From Rhodocyclaceae bacterium (GTDB lineage Bacteria; Pseudomonadota; Gammaproteobacteria; Burkholderiales; Rhodocyclaceae): 64,000 bases of DNA. Within the stretch, counting starts at the first letter, position 1. Every line of letters starts with the position of its first letter. A model generated the notes under the pieces. That model saw only the letters and a program-made list of their open reading frames with translations, had not been told where the DNA came from and searched no databases. Positions 52,706 through 61,069 of this stretch are shown in pieces. The position numbers were made by a program, and so were the translations under genes. Location: assembly GCA_023383815.1 (NCBI GenBank), contig JAHDYG010000009.1, positions 62,001 through 126,000 of the forward strand. Reading direction: 5' to 3'.

Positions 52706-55195
52706 ATGAGCACGGCTGGTGTACCGGATCGAAGCATGCCGGATGCAGGCAGACTGGTCCGCGCGGCACCCGCGATCGAAGCCGCCACTGCAGCCAATCA
52801 GGCGCTCCTGCGCCGGATCATGGGGGCGGGCGAGAACGACTTCTCGGCTTCGCCCTACCTGCGCCCGGGCCGGGGCAATCCCGTCTATGCACTGCTCGCG
52901 GACGAGGCGAAGCGGCGCGGCTACCACGCCCGGATCCTCCGCGAGACCCACGTCGAGATCCGCGATCCACGCGATCACGATCGCCTGCTGGCGGTGTTCT
53001 CCCCCAATTCGCCCGATCTCGCGCTGGCGCCGCGGCGCGTCACCAACAACAAGGCGCGCACCAAGGCGGTGCTGCAGGCCGCCGGCCTGCCGGTGCCCGG
53101 GGGCGGGGTGTTCCGCGAGTTCGGCCCGGCTGCGACCTGGTTCGAACGCCGTGAGTGCCCGCAGGTCGTGAAGCCATTGCGTGGCTCGGGCGGGAAGGGC
53201 GTCAGCGCGGGCATTGCAACCCTCGCGCAGTTCCGCACGGCCTGGGAGTGTGCGGCGAGTTCGAATTTTGGCGTGGTGGTCGAGGATTTCATCGCCGGCG
53301 ATGAAGTCCGGCTGATCGTTCTGGGCGGCGAGGTGGTCGCGGCAGTCTGCCGCATCCCGGCTTATGTCGTGGGCGACGGCCACCACACCATTCACGAACT
53401 CGTTGCGTGGAAGAACGAAGCGCGCAGGCGCAACCCTTTGATGCGCCTCTATCCGGTCGAGCAGTTCGACTACCTGACCGAGATCCTGGGCCGCAGCCTC
53501 GACGAGCGGCCCGCGTCCGGCGAGTACGTGCGCCTGGCTTCGGTGTCCAACGTCGCGATGGGGGGCGAGGCGGTCAGCCTGATCGACGTGCTGCACCCGT
53601 CCTTCCACACCCTGGCCAGGCGGGTCTTCGAGGCGATTCCCGGCGCAACGCAGCTAGGCCTCGATGTGATCGCAACCGATTTCGGCGCCGATGCGCTGGC
53701 CGGCGCTGCGGTGGTGATCGAGGTCAACAGCGATCCGGCGATCGGCACACCGTGTTTTGCGGCCTACGGCCGGCCGGCCGCAGACATTGCGGCAAAGGCG
53801 ATGGATTTTGTCGAGCAGCGCGCGCGTGCGGCCGCGCAGCGCCGGCAGCACGCCCCGGCCCCGTCGCTTGCACCGGCCCGCCCGTATTGCGCCGCCTGTG
53901 GCGGGGCCTCGTTCCCGCGCAGCTACGGCACGCAGATCCGCCTGCTGCGTCAGGCCGCCTTTGCGCGCGGCCTGCGGGTCGAGCGCATCGACGCCGAAAC
54001 CACGCTCGTCGGTGAGGGCGCGCAGGGCGAGGGCACGCAGCGCCACCTGCTGTACCAGGGCATGTCCGACGCCACGCCGGTCGCCGCCCGCCGGGCAAGC
54101 CACGACAAGCACTGGACCAAGGCCTTGCTGGCGCAGTCCGGGGTGCGCACGCCGCGCGGCGGGGTCTTCGCGCCTGAGGCGTGTGAGGCGGGGTGGGCGC
54201 TGGCGCTGGAACTCGGCCTTCCGGTCGTCGTCAAGCCGGTCGCAGGGTCAGGCGGCAAGGGCGTGACGGCCCGCATCGAATCCCGCGAAGCCTTTCTCGC
54301 CGCCTGGGGCGAGGCCTGCCACAGCCGGATGCCGCGGATCGTCGTCGAAGAACACGTGCCGGGGCGCGATTACCGCGTCTTCGTGCTTGGCCAGCGCATC
54401 GTCGCGGTCGCCGAACGAATCCCGGCCTATGTGCGCGGCGACGGCCGGCATTCGATCGCTGCGCTCGTCGCGCGCCAGAACACCGCCCGCACGGCCAACC
54501 CCTACCACGGCGCCAAGCCGCTCGCGCTCACGCCCGCGATCCTGCGCAATCTGGCCGCGCAGGGGTTCGATGCCGATTCCCTGCCCGCACCGGGCCAACA
54601 CGTACTGCTCCATGCAGTCGCCAACATCGGTGCCGGCGGCGAGAGCGTCGACGTCACCGACACCGTGCACCCCGCCTGGGCCGACATCGCCGTGCGTGCC
54701 CGCCAGGCCCTCTTCGACCCCCTGCACGCCGGCCTCGACCTCATCGCGCAGGACATCGCCCTGCCGCCCGACGCGCAGCGCTGGGCCGTGATCGAACTCA
54801 ACACCAACCCCGACCTCGGCCTCCACCACTTCCCCATGCAAGGCCCCGGCCGCGACGTCGCCGGCGCCTTGCTCGACGAATGGTTCGGCCCCCGCATCCC
54901 GCCCACGCTGGCGCTCCGCGTCATCGTCTCCGGCACCGTGCAGAACGTCGGCTACCGCCGCTGGCTGTGGCGCGAAGCCCATCTGCGCACCGTGCAAGGC
55001 TGGACCCGCAACCGCCCCGACGGCACGGTCGAAGCCATCCTCCACGGCCCCGAACCCGCCGTGCGCGACCTCGTCGCCAAATGCGAGCAAGGGCCGGCGC
55101 GTGCGCGTGTCACCGGAGTTACCTGCGAGAACTGGACGGGCGATCGCCCGGCGGGTTTCACATGTTTCGCAAAGAACTTGCGCTCCTCAGGGTGA
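52706..55195 (+). CDS. Tandem ATP-grasp ligase fused to acylphosphatase
   Basis: An 829-residue protein. Residues about 1-370 and 385-730 are two similar ATP-grasp modules of the cyanophycin-synthetase/GshF/RimK kind. Each has a VVKP..GSGGKGV nucleotide loop, a conserved IPAYV.GDG block, and a metal-binding end (VIEVNSDP in the first, VIELNTNP in the second). A CAAC pair at 395-398 lies in the linker. Residues about 735-829 are an acylphosphatase domain (VSGTVQNVGYRRW with the catalytic Arg; GWTRNRPDG with the catalytic Asn). ATP-grasp enzymes make acyl-phosphate intermediates, so the fused phosphatase is striking. It probably forms a peptide-type bond on an unknown substrate. Start candidates are ATGs at 52706 and 52736 and a GTG at 52694. 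Confidence 0.88.
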   Translation: MSTAGVPDRSMPDAGRLVRAAPAIEAATAANQALLRRIMGAGENDFSASPYLRPGRGNPVYALLADEAKRRGYHARILRETHVEIRDPRDHDRLLAVFSPNSPDLALAPRRVTNNKARTKAVLQAAGLPVPGGGVFREFGPAATWFERRECPQVVKPLRGSGGKGVSAGIATLAQFRTAWECAASSNFGVVVEDFIAGDEVRLIVLGGEVVAAVCRIPAYVVGDGHHTIHELVAWKNEARRRNPLMRLYPVEQFDYLTEILGRSLDERPASGEYVRLASVSNVAMGGEAVSLIDVLHPSFHTLARRVFEAIPGATQLGLDVIATDFGADALAGAAVVIEVNSDPAIGTPCFAAYGRPAADIAAKAMDFVEQRARAAAQRRQHAPAPSLAPARPYCAACGGASFPRSYGTQIRLLRQAAFARGLRVERIDAETTLVGEGAQGEGTQRHLLYQGMSDATPVAARRASHDKHWTKALLAQSGVRTPRGGVFAPEACEAGWALALELGLPVVVKPVAGSGGKGVTARIESREAFLAAWGEACHSRMPRIVVEEHVPGRDYRVFVLGQRIVAVAERIPAYVRGDGRHSIAALVARQNTARTANPYHGAKPLALTPAILRNLAAQGFDADSLPAPGQHVLLHAVANIGAGGESVDVTDTVHPAWADIAVRARQALFDPLHAGLDLIAQDIALPPDAQRWAVIELNTNPDLGLHHFPMQGPGRDVAGALLDEWFGPRIPPTLALRVIVSGTVQNVGYRRWLWREAHLRTVQGWTRNRPDGTVEAILHGPEPAVRDLVAKCEQGPARARVTGVTCENWTGDRPAGFTCFAKNLRSSG

Positions 55196-55237
55196 TTCAC
55201 AATACTCGTATCACACCAAACCTTGGGAGACAGTGCC

Positions 55238-55465
55238 ATGGCCCTCTCGATCCGCCTGCCCAGCGACGTGGAAGAAAGGTTGAAGAACCTGGCTGCGCGG
55301 ACCGGGCGAACCAAGAGCTTTTACATCACCGAAGCGATCTGCGAACACCTCGAAGACCTTGAAGACCTGTACCTGGCCGAGCAACGCATGATCGACATTC
55401 GCGCCGGGCGTACCCAGACGGTGCCACTCGAGGAAGTGATGAAGCGCTATGGCATGGAAGGTTGA
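55238..55465 (+). CDS. RelB/CopG-like ribbon-helix-helix antitoxin
   Basis: A 75-residue antitoxin starting MALSIRLPSDVEERLKNLA, an RHH DNA-binding fold, followed by an acidic helix (CEHLEDLEDLYLAEQRM) that would bind the toxin. The ATG at 55238 has GGGAGA upstream. A short palindrome ATAC-TC-GTAT (55202-55211) lies before it. It overlaps the RelE gene by 17 bp. Confidence 0.9.
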   Translation: MALSIRLPSDVEERLKNLAARTGRTKSFYITEAICEHLEDLEDLYLAEQRMIDIRAGRTQTVPLEEVMKRYGMEG

Positions 55466-55718
55466 ACTTGACCCAGCCGCCGAGCACGAGCTAGGCAGGA
55501 TCGACCCCCAGCATGCCCGCCGGATTCTGGTTTTCCTGCATGAGCGCGTCGCTGCACTCGATGATCCGCGCAGCATTGGCGAAGCCCCCAAGGGTTCGCG
55601 CCTTGGCGTCTACTGGAAGTATCGAGTGGGAGACTACCGCGTGATCGCCAACATCGAGGACGGCGTCTTGCGCATCCTCGTCGTCAGGATCGGCAACCGC
55701 CGCGAGGTGTATCGATGA
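55449..55718 (+). CDS. RelE/ParE-family toxin
   Basis: An 89-residue RelE-type toxin (KVELDPAAEHELGRIDPQ; YRVGDYRVIANIEDGVLRILVV, quoted in part; ending GNRREVY). RelE family members cut mRNA on the ribosome. The basic and aromatic residues near the C-terminus (RIGNRREVYR) fit an active RelE. The gene is translationally coupled to the antitoxin. Confidence 0.93.
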   Translation: MAWKVELDPAAEHELGRIDPQHARRILVFLHERVAALDDPRSIGEAPKGSRLGVYWKYRVGDYRVIANIEDGVLRILVVRIGNRREVYR

Positions 55719-55780
55719 GCAGCAAATCCAGCGCAGCGCGGGCCGCGGCCGAAGCCGCTTCAGTCGCTCTACGGGAACGG

Positions 55781-55802
55781 AAATCGTGGTCTGTCCCCTA
55801 TT
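55781..55802 (+). repeat. Left inverted repeat of a 628-bp element
   Basis: This 22-bp sequence, whose reverse complement contains AATAGGGGACAGACCACG, matches the right copy at 56387-56408 in inverted orientation with a single mismatch. The pair encloses one gene of atypical composition. Confidence 0.85.
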
Positions 55803-55859
55803 TACCCGCTGAACGGCGCTTGCGGCGCGAGGGATAAACCCTATTCGTTGGACATTTCA

Positions 55860-56354
55860 ATGAACCCTCTCGAAGTCATCAAGGCTAAGCGTCAGCACCT
55901 CGCGCGGATGGCGAATCAAAGCGGTGCGTCCGGTGAGCTGAGCGCATTGGCCGAAATGGAACACTGGGTCCCTCGGCCACGGGGTGCTGGCCTAAAGGTC
56001 TTGTTGTCCGCCTTGGCTGAAACTGGCGTGGTTATCAAGGGGTCAAGCTTTGACGCCGTTGCTTTTCCAACTGCTGAGCAAATTGACTTCACTAATCCCG
56101 TTGCGGTCCGTTCTGCTCTGCCAAGAATGACCTTCATCGAAATCAAGACCGCTAATCAAGAGCGGGTTCGCCCTGGCTTTACAGGCTTCTTTTTTGCGCT
56201 CACCGAAGGCGAGATCGCCGCCTCCGACGCTTTGAAGGAAAGGCACCGCGTTGCTCTATACAACAATGTGTCGGGAGAGCTACTTCTCACTTCAGTGCCC
56301 GAGATTTTGGCTCGGACGAAATCAATGAACTGGCAGCTTTCAGTTCAACTGTAG
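55860..56354 (+). CDS. Nuclease-like protein inside inverted repeats, unknown function
   Basis: A 164-residue protein of visibly lower GC than the genes around it. Asp65 (SSFDAVAF) and Glu94-x-Lys96 (FIEIKTA), with a possible early Glu at 26 or 32, resemble the active-site set of PD-(D/E)xK nucleases. No named family is recognised. The ATG at 55860 is chosen; a TTG at 55848 is in frame. The gene stands alone between two 22-bp inverted repeats and just after a RelBE module, which suggests horizontal gain. The nuclease idea is inference from a short motif only. Confidence 0.6.
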   Translation: MNPLEVIKAKRQHLARMANQSGASGELSALAEMEHWVPRPRGAGLKVLLSALAETGVVIKGSSFDAVAFPTAEQIDFTNPVAVRSALPRMTFIEIKTANQERVRPGFTGFFFALTEGEIAASDALKERHRVALYNNVSGELLLTSVPEILARTKSMNWQLSVQL

Positions 56355-56386
56355 ATATCGAGCTACTTGACCACACGATGCCCCGG

Positions 56387-56408
56387 AATAGGGGACAGAC
56401 CACGGTTT
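56387..56408 (-). repeat. Right inverted repeat of a 628-bp element
   Basis: AATAGGGGACAGACCACG begins the right copy, the mirror of 55781-55802 with one difference over 22 bp. Sequences of this kind resemble REP-type repeats seen near REP-associated transposases, but no transposase is present here. Confidence 0.85.
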
Positions 56409-56439
56409 CTCCCCGCCGATCCCCAACAGGACCCACACC

Positions 56440-57057
56440 ATGAAATCCCCTCAACAGTTCTGGGACAAGATCGCGCCGCGGTATGCGCGCAGCCCGATCC
56501 GGGATGAGAAGAGCTACCAGAAGAAGCTTGCGGTGACGCAGGGGTATTTCAGGCCGGACTGGTCGGTGTTCGAGTTTGGATGCGGCACCGGGAGTACGGC
56601 GCTGATCCACGCGCCGCACGTCAGGCACATTGTCGCAACCGATGTGTCGCCCAGGATGCTGGAGATTGCGGAAGCGAAGGCGCGCGATGCCGGGATCGGG
56701 AACATCAGCTTCCGCCAGGGCACGCTGGAGAGCCTGGAGCTGGAGGCCGAGAGCTTCGATGCGGTGCTGGGGTTGAACATCCTGCATCTGCTGGAGGATG
56801 TCGAGGGGGCCATTGCGCGTGTCCATGCGCTGCTCAAGCCGGGAGGCGTGTTCGTGTCCAGTACGGCACTGATCGGTGCGTTGAAGTTCTACTGGCGGAT
56901 GCTGATTCCGGTGATGCAGGCGGTGGGGTTTGCTCCGCATGTGAGCCGCTTCGACAAGCAGGCGCTGGTGGCGATGCTGGGGGCGGCGGGGTTTTCGATC
57001 GACTACGAGTGGCAGCCGAACAGGGCGACGGTGTTCATCGTCGCGAAGAAGGCATAG
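56440..57057 (+). CDS. Class I SAM-dependent methyltransferase
   Basis: A 205-residue methyltransferase with SAM motif I FEFGCGTGSTA, an acidic residue in ATDVSPRMLEIA, motif II-like FDAVLGLNILHLL and LLKPGGVFV. It is of the UbiE/Methyltransf_11 type; the substrate is unknown. It is separated from the nuclease-like element by only 32 bp after the right inverted repeat. Confidence 0.88.
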   Translation: MKSPQQFWDKIAPRYARSPIRDEKSYQKKLAVTQGYFRPDWSVFEFGCGTGSTALIHAPHVRHIVATDVSPRMLEIAEAKARDAGIGNISFRQGTLESLELEAESFDAVLGLNILHLLEDVEGAIARVHALLKPGGVFVSSTALIGALKFYWRMLIPVMQAVGFAPHVSRFDKQALVAMLGAAGFSIDYEWQPNRATVFIVAKKA

Positions 57058-57192
57058 GGCGGACGCTTGCGCCCGGCGTACGATCTTTCGATGTACCCCG
57101 TATCCCGCACGCCCCTCACCACGCTTCTTCCTGCTCTGCCGCCTGGCGTAGCGTCCTGGTTTGACAAGGTTCGATGCGGCGATCGAGCACCT

Positions 57193-57257
57193 CATTCACC
57201 GCAGAATGTGCGGTGAATGACTTGTTGCTGCGGAGATCCAGAGTCATAATCTCCGCA
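57193..57257 (+). promoter_or_regulatory. Two consecutive inverted repeats before fic
   Basis: CATTCACCGCA (57193-57203) and TGCGGTGAATG (57209-57219) form a perfect 11-bp palindrome with a 5-base spacer. Ten bases later TGCGGAGAT (57229-57237) and ATCTCCGCA (57249-57257) form a second one whose right arm ends on the A of the fic start codon. The first looks like an operator. The second could form an mRNA hairpin that holds the GGAG sequence and the start codon. Confidence 0.75.
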
Positions 57258-58381
57258 TGAAACGCGGTGATTGCGACTATATCTGGCAAGCCGATGACTG
57301 GCCGCACTGGCGCTTTGACCTGGCGGCGCTGGCGACGCCCATGGCGGAGGTCAGCCGTGCACAGGGAGTGCTGCTCGGGCGCCTGGCCGACGTCGGCATG
57401 GCGTTGCGCGACCAGGCAAGCCTGGCCGCGCTCACCGAAGACGTGGTCAAGACCAGCGAGATCGAAGGCGAACGGCTCGACCTGGAATCCGTGCGTTCGA
57501 GCATCGCGCGGCGACTGGGTGTGGAGATCGGGGCGCTGAGGCCGGTGGACCGCCACATTGAGGGCGTCGTGGAACTGGTGCTCGATGCCACCGCCAACTG
57601 CCATGCACCGGTCACGCGGGAGCGCCTCTTCGGCTGGCACGCCGCGCTGTTTCCCACCGGCTACGCGGGGCTTGCGCGGATCAAGGTGGGGGGATGGCGT
57701 GACGATGCGAGTGGCCCGATGCAAGTCGTGTCCGGGCCGATCGGAAGGCAGCGGGTGCATTTCGAAGCGCCGCCCGCCGATCGTCTCGAAGCCGAGACCC
57801 GCTGTTTTCTCGACTGGGTGAACCGGGCATCGGGCGAACCAGCCTTGCTCAAGGCCGGGCTTGGACACCTGTGGTTCGTCACCCTGCACCCGTTTGAAGA
57901 CGGGAATGGACGGATTGCCCGCGCCATTGGCGATCTCCTGCTGGCGCGCGCCGACGGCAGCCCGCAACGCTTCTACAGCCTGTCGGCACAGATCCAGCGG
58001 GAACGCAGGGCCTACTACGACATTCTGGAGCGTACCCAGAAACGCTCGATGGACGTCACCGAGTGGCTGGCGTGGTTTCTTGGAACCTTGCACCGTGCCC
58101 TCGGCGAGGCGCAGGCTGCACTCGATACCGTGCTGGCGCGTGCGCGCTTCTGGCAGCACTGGGCCGCGACCGCCTTGAACGATCGGCAGGTCAAACTGCT
58201 CGGCCGGCTGCTCGACGGCTTTGACGGCAAGCTCACCAGCAGCAAGTGGGCGGCGATTGCGAAGTGCTCGCCGGACACGGCGCTGCGCGACATCAATGAC
58301 CTGCTCGCGCGCGGGGTGTTGCGCAAGTCGAGTGCGGGCGGGCGCAGTACCGCTTACGAGCTGAATGATCCGCCGCAGTAG
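57257..58381 (+). CDS. Fic-family protein (AMPylation-type) with C-terminal winged helix
   Basis: A 374-residue Fic protein. The catalytic motif HPFEDGNGRIAR is at 211-222, intact, with His211. An N-terminal DUF4172-type region carries the inhibitory-helix motif TSEIEG at 66-71, so activity is probably self-restrained. The C-terminal part (about 295-370; SSKWAAIAKCSPDTALRDIND) is a winged-helix-like DNA-binding domain that may bind the palindrome upstream of its own gene. Fic enzymes transfer AMP or related groups to proteins; the target is unknown. No separate antitoxin gene is seen. Confidence 0.92.
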   Translation: MKRGDCDYIWQADDWPHWRFDLAALATPMAEVSRAQGVLLGRLADVGMALRDQASLAALTEDVVKTSEIEGERLDLESVRSSIARRLGVEIGALRPVDRHIEGVVELVLDATANCHAPVTRERLFGWHAALFPTGYAGLARIKVGGWRDDASGPMQVVSGPIGRQRVHFEAPPADRLEAETRCFLDWVNRASGEPALLKAGLGHLWFVTLHPFEDGNGRIARAIGDLLLARADGSPQRFYSLSAQIQRERRAYYDILERTQKRSMDVTEWLAWFLGTLHRALGEAQAALDTVLARARFWQHWAATALNDRQVKLLGRLLDGFDGKLTSSKWAAIAKCSPDTALRDINDLLARGVLRKSSAGGRSTAYELNDPPQ

Positions 58382-58459
58382 CCCGAGAGATGGCAGGGCT
58401 CCGGACGCCACGGCTTTCGGCGGTATCATCGATGCAGCGATTGAATACGGATGTGCCCG

Positions 58460-59497
58460 ATGATCGTTCTCCATTCCCCCCTGCATCAGCGCCATGCACC
58501 CGCCCATGAGTTCTTTCGCGGGGAGCGGGTGCCGTGTTTCGAGACGCCGCAAAGAGCGGAATTCGTGCTGGAGGCGCTCGCGGCGCGCGGGCATGAGCTG
58601 CGGGCGCCGCAGGCGGACAGCACGCCGGTGCTGGCGCAGGTGCATACGGCGCGCTATCTGCGGTTTCTGGAATCGGCGTGGGCGCAGTGGCTGGCGCTGG
58701 ATGCGGACAACGCCGGGCGGCAGCCGTTTCCTTCGGTGTGGCCGGTGCGTTCCCTGCGCAGTGATGTCGAGCCGCTCAACTTCATTGCGCGGCTGGGCTT
58801 GTATTCGATGGACAACGGCTGCCCGCTGGTCGGCGGGACCTGGGCGGCTGCCAAGGCGGGAGCGGATGCGGCGGCGAGTGCGGCCGGGTTGATCGCCGAT
58901 GGCGCGGGCGCCGTATTCTGCGCGACGCGTCCGCCGGGGCACCATGCGGGCGCCGACTTCATGGGCGGCTACTGCTTTCTCAACAACGCCGCCGTGGCGG
59001 CGCAGAGCTTGCTGGCGCAGGGGTGCGGCAAGATCGCGGTGCTCGACGTGGATTACCACCACGGCAACGGCACGCAGGATATCTTCTACCGGCGTGCCGA
59101 CGTGCTGGTGGTGAGTGTGCATGGCGACCCGCGCACCGAGTACCCGTTCTACCTCGGGCATGCGGATGAAACCGGTGAGGGCGCGGGCGCGGGCTGCAAC
59201 CTCAACCTGCCGCTGCCGGCCGGGACGGCGGCCGATGCGTGGTTTGCGGCGCTGGATGTGGCGTGCGAGCGGATCGCAGGGTATGGGCCGGAAGCGCTGG
59301 TGGTGTCGCTCGGGCTCGATACCTATGCCGGCGACCCGATCTCGACCTTCAAGCTGCAGTCCGAAGACTACCTGCGCCTGGGCGCGCGGCTCAAACGCCT
59401 GGGCCGCCCGGTGGTGTTCGTGCTCGAGGGTGGCTACGCCGCGGCGGAACTGGGCACCAACGCGGCCAACGTGATCGAAGGCTTCGAACAGGCCTGA
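58460..59497 (+). CDS. HDAC-family / acetylpolyamine amidohydrolase-like protein
   Basis: A 345-residue zinc hydrolase of the arginase-deacetylase fold. Conserved elements are TRPPGHHAG, FLNNAAVAA, the zinc site in VLDVDYHHGNGTQDIFY, and a late VLEGGY. The substrate may be acetylated polyamines or small molecules; a protein target is not implied. The ATG at 58460 has GGATG about 8 bases upstream, and an ATG at 58451 is also in frame. It is convergent with gloB, 27 bp between stops. Confidence 0.92.
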   Translation: MIVLHSPLHQRHAPAHEFFRGERVPCFETPQRAEFVLEALAARGHELRAPQADSTPVLAQVHTARYLRFLESAWAQWLALDADNAGRQPFPSVWPVRSLRSDVEPLNFIARLGLYSMDNGCPLVGGTWAAAKAGADAAASAAGLIADGAGAVFCATRPPGHHAGADFMGGYCFLNNAAVAAQSLLAQGCGKIAVLDVDYHHGNGTQDIFYRRADVLVVSVHGDPRTEYPFYLGHADETGEGAGAGCNLNLPLPAGTAADAWFAALDVACERIAGYGPEALVVSLGLDTYAGDPISTFKLQSEDYLRLGARLKRLGRPVVFVLEGGYAAAELGTNAANVIEGFEQA

Positions 59498-59524
59498 GGC
59501 CGGAGCCGGGCACGCCCCGTTGCG

Positions 59525-60316
59525 TCAGAATCCATCCTTCCATGCCCGCATCGCTGCAAAACAGGCGAGCGGATCGGCGATGGGCGTGCCCGCGTGCTGC
59601 GCGACCGCGGCCATCACCCTGGCGTCGCCGCAGCGCAGGAAGGGATTGATGCGCTTTTCGCGCGCGATGGTGGTCGGCAGGGTGGGCTGATGCTGGGTGC
59701 GCAGGCGCTCGCACGCGGCGAGCCAGGCGTCGCGGTCGGGGTTGTCGGGGTCGGCGGCCTGGGCAAAGCGCAGGTTCGAGAGCGTGTACTCGTGGGTGCT
59801 GTAGACGCGCGTGTCGTCGGGCAGGGCGGCGAGCCGTTGCAGGGAGGCGTGCATCTGTGCAGCCGTGCCGCCGAAGAGCCGTCCGCAGCCGCCGCTGAAG
59901 AGGGTGTCTCCGGGGAACACGAAGCCCGGGCCGGCATAGGCGATGTGGGTCGGGGTATGGCCGGGCACGGCGAGCACCTCGAGCGTCAGCCCGAGCGCCG
60001 GAAGCGTGATCGTCCGGCCGCCGGAAAGGGGGTCGGTGAGCCCTTCGATGCCCGCATCCGCGGGGCCGAAAATGCGGGTATCACAATGTTCCGCAAGCTG
60101 CGCGACACCGCCGACGTGATCCGGGTGGTGATGCGTGAGGAGGATCGCCGTCAGGGTGAGGTTCTCGGCTTCGAGCTGGCGGAGGACGACCGCAGCGTCG
60201 CCCGGGTCGACGACCGCGGCGAGGTTTCCTGCACGCATCAGCCAGATATAGTTATCCTGAAAAGCGGGCAGCGGAAGAATTTCGAGCGGATGGACGGACG
60301 GATGTCGGGTGTGCAT
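59525..60316 (-). CDS. gloB: Hydroxyacylglutathione hydrolase (glyoxalase II)
   Basis: A 263-residue metallo-beta-lactamase-fold enzyme that hydrolyses S-lactoylglutathione. Signatures are PAFQDNYIWLM at the start, the metal site THHHPDHVGG, VPGHTPTHIAYAG, GDTLFSGGCGRLFGG and STHEYTLSNLRFA. The ATG at 60316 overlaps the start region of the divergent methyltransferase gene by about 27 bp, an arrangement common in Betaproteobacteria. Confidence 0.95.
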   Translation of the reverse strand: MHTRHPSVHPLEILPLPAFQDNYIWLMRAGNLAAVVDPGDAAVVLRQLEAENLTLTAILLTHHHPDHVGGVAQLAEHCDTRIFGPADAGIEGLTDPLSGGRTITLPALGLTLEVLAVPGHTPTHIAYAGPGFVFPGDTLFSGGCGRLFGGTAAQMHASLQRLAALPDDTRVYSTHEYTLSNLRFAQAADPDNPDRDAWLAACERLRTQHQPTLPTTIAREKRINPFLRCGDARVMAAVAQHAGTPIADPLACFAAMRAWKDGF

Positions 60317-61063
60317 GGTGAGGATGGATTGGCCGGGTGGCTTGCCACCGCGCAGGGGCAGTACGTGCTGCGCTGGGAGCAGGAGCGGTTCGACGCCATG
60401 GTTGCAGATATTTTTGGTTATAACGCACTCCAGCTCGGCCTGCCAGCCTTCGACTTTCTGCGCGCGAGCCGCATCGCGTTCCGCTTTGCCAGCGGCACGC
60501 CACCGGCCGGACAGATCACCACCGAAGCGCACGCGCTGCCGTTTGCGACCGGCAGCCTCGATCTGGTGGTGCTGCCGCACGTGCTGGAGTTTGCCGAACA
60601 CCCGCACCAGGTGCTGCGCGAGGTCGAGCGCGTGCTGGTGCCCGAAGGCAGCGTCATCCTCACCGGCTTCAACCCGTACAGCCTGTGGGGCCTGCGCCGC
60701 ACCGTCGCGCGCCGCTCCAGCGGCCTGCCGTGGCGCGGCCACTTCTTCTCGCCGCTGCGGATCAAGGACTGGCTGACCCTGCTGAGTTTCGAGACGCAGA
60801 CGGCCGGCTTCGGATGCTATGCTCCGGCGCTCGCCTCGGAACGCTGGCTCGGACGCTGGCGCTTCATGGACCGGGCAGGGGGGCGCTGGTGGCCAGTGTG
60901 CGGCGGGGTGTATCTGCTGCACGGCATCAAGCGCGTACAGGGGATGCGGCTCATCGCGCCGTCGTGGCGCGACCGCAAGGCCAAGCGCAACGGGCTGGCG
61001 CCGGTCGCGCGACGCGGCCGGGGCGCGATCGGCGGTGCGCGCAAGAGCGGAACGGATACGTAG
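60290..61063 (+). CDS. SAM-dependent methyltransferase (gloB-rnhA neighbourhood type)
   Basis: A 257-residue methyltransferase-like protein with HALPFATGSLDLVVLPHVLEF and VERVLVPEGSVILTGFNPYSLWG. These are the Methyltransf_11-type blocks seen in the protein conserved between gloB and rnhA. A classic glycine-rich motif I is weak. A basic tail ends the protein. The start could be 60290 (GGAAG 12 bases upstream) or 60302. It is co-directional with rnhA, 6 bp ahead of it. Confidence 0.85.
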   Translation: MDGRMSGVHGEDGLAGWLATAQGQYVLRWEQERFDAMVADIFGYNALQLGLPAFDFLRASRIAFRFASGTPPAGQITTEAHALPFATGSLDLVVLPHVLEFAEHPHQVLREVERVLVPEGSVILTGFNPYSLWGLRRTVARRSSGLPWRGHFFSPLRIKDWLTLLSFETQTAGFGCYAPALASERWLGRWRFMDRAGGRWWPVCGGVYLLHGIKRVQGMRLIAPSWRDRKAKRNGLAPVARRGRGAIGGARKSGTDT

Positions 61064-61069
61064 GACTTC

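Noticed and set aside
50192..53608. 1138-codon reverse ORF
   Set aside because: Only the last 416 codons (mltD) are real. The rest is antisense to the REC-GGDEF and ATP-grasp genes.
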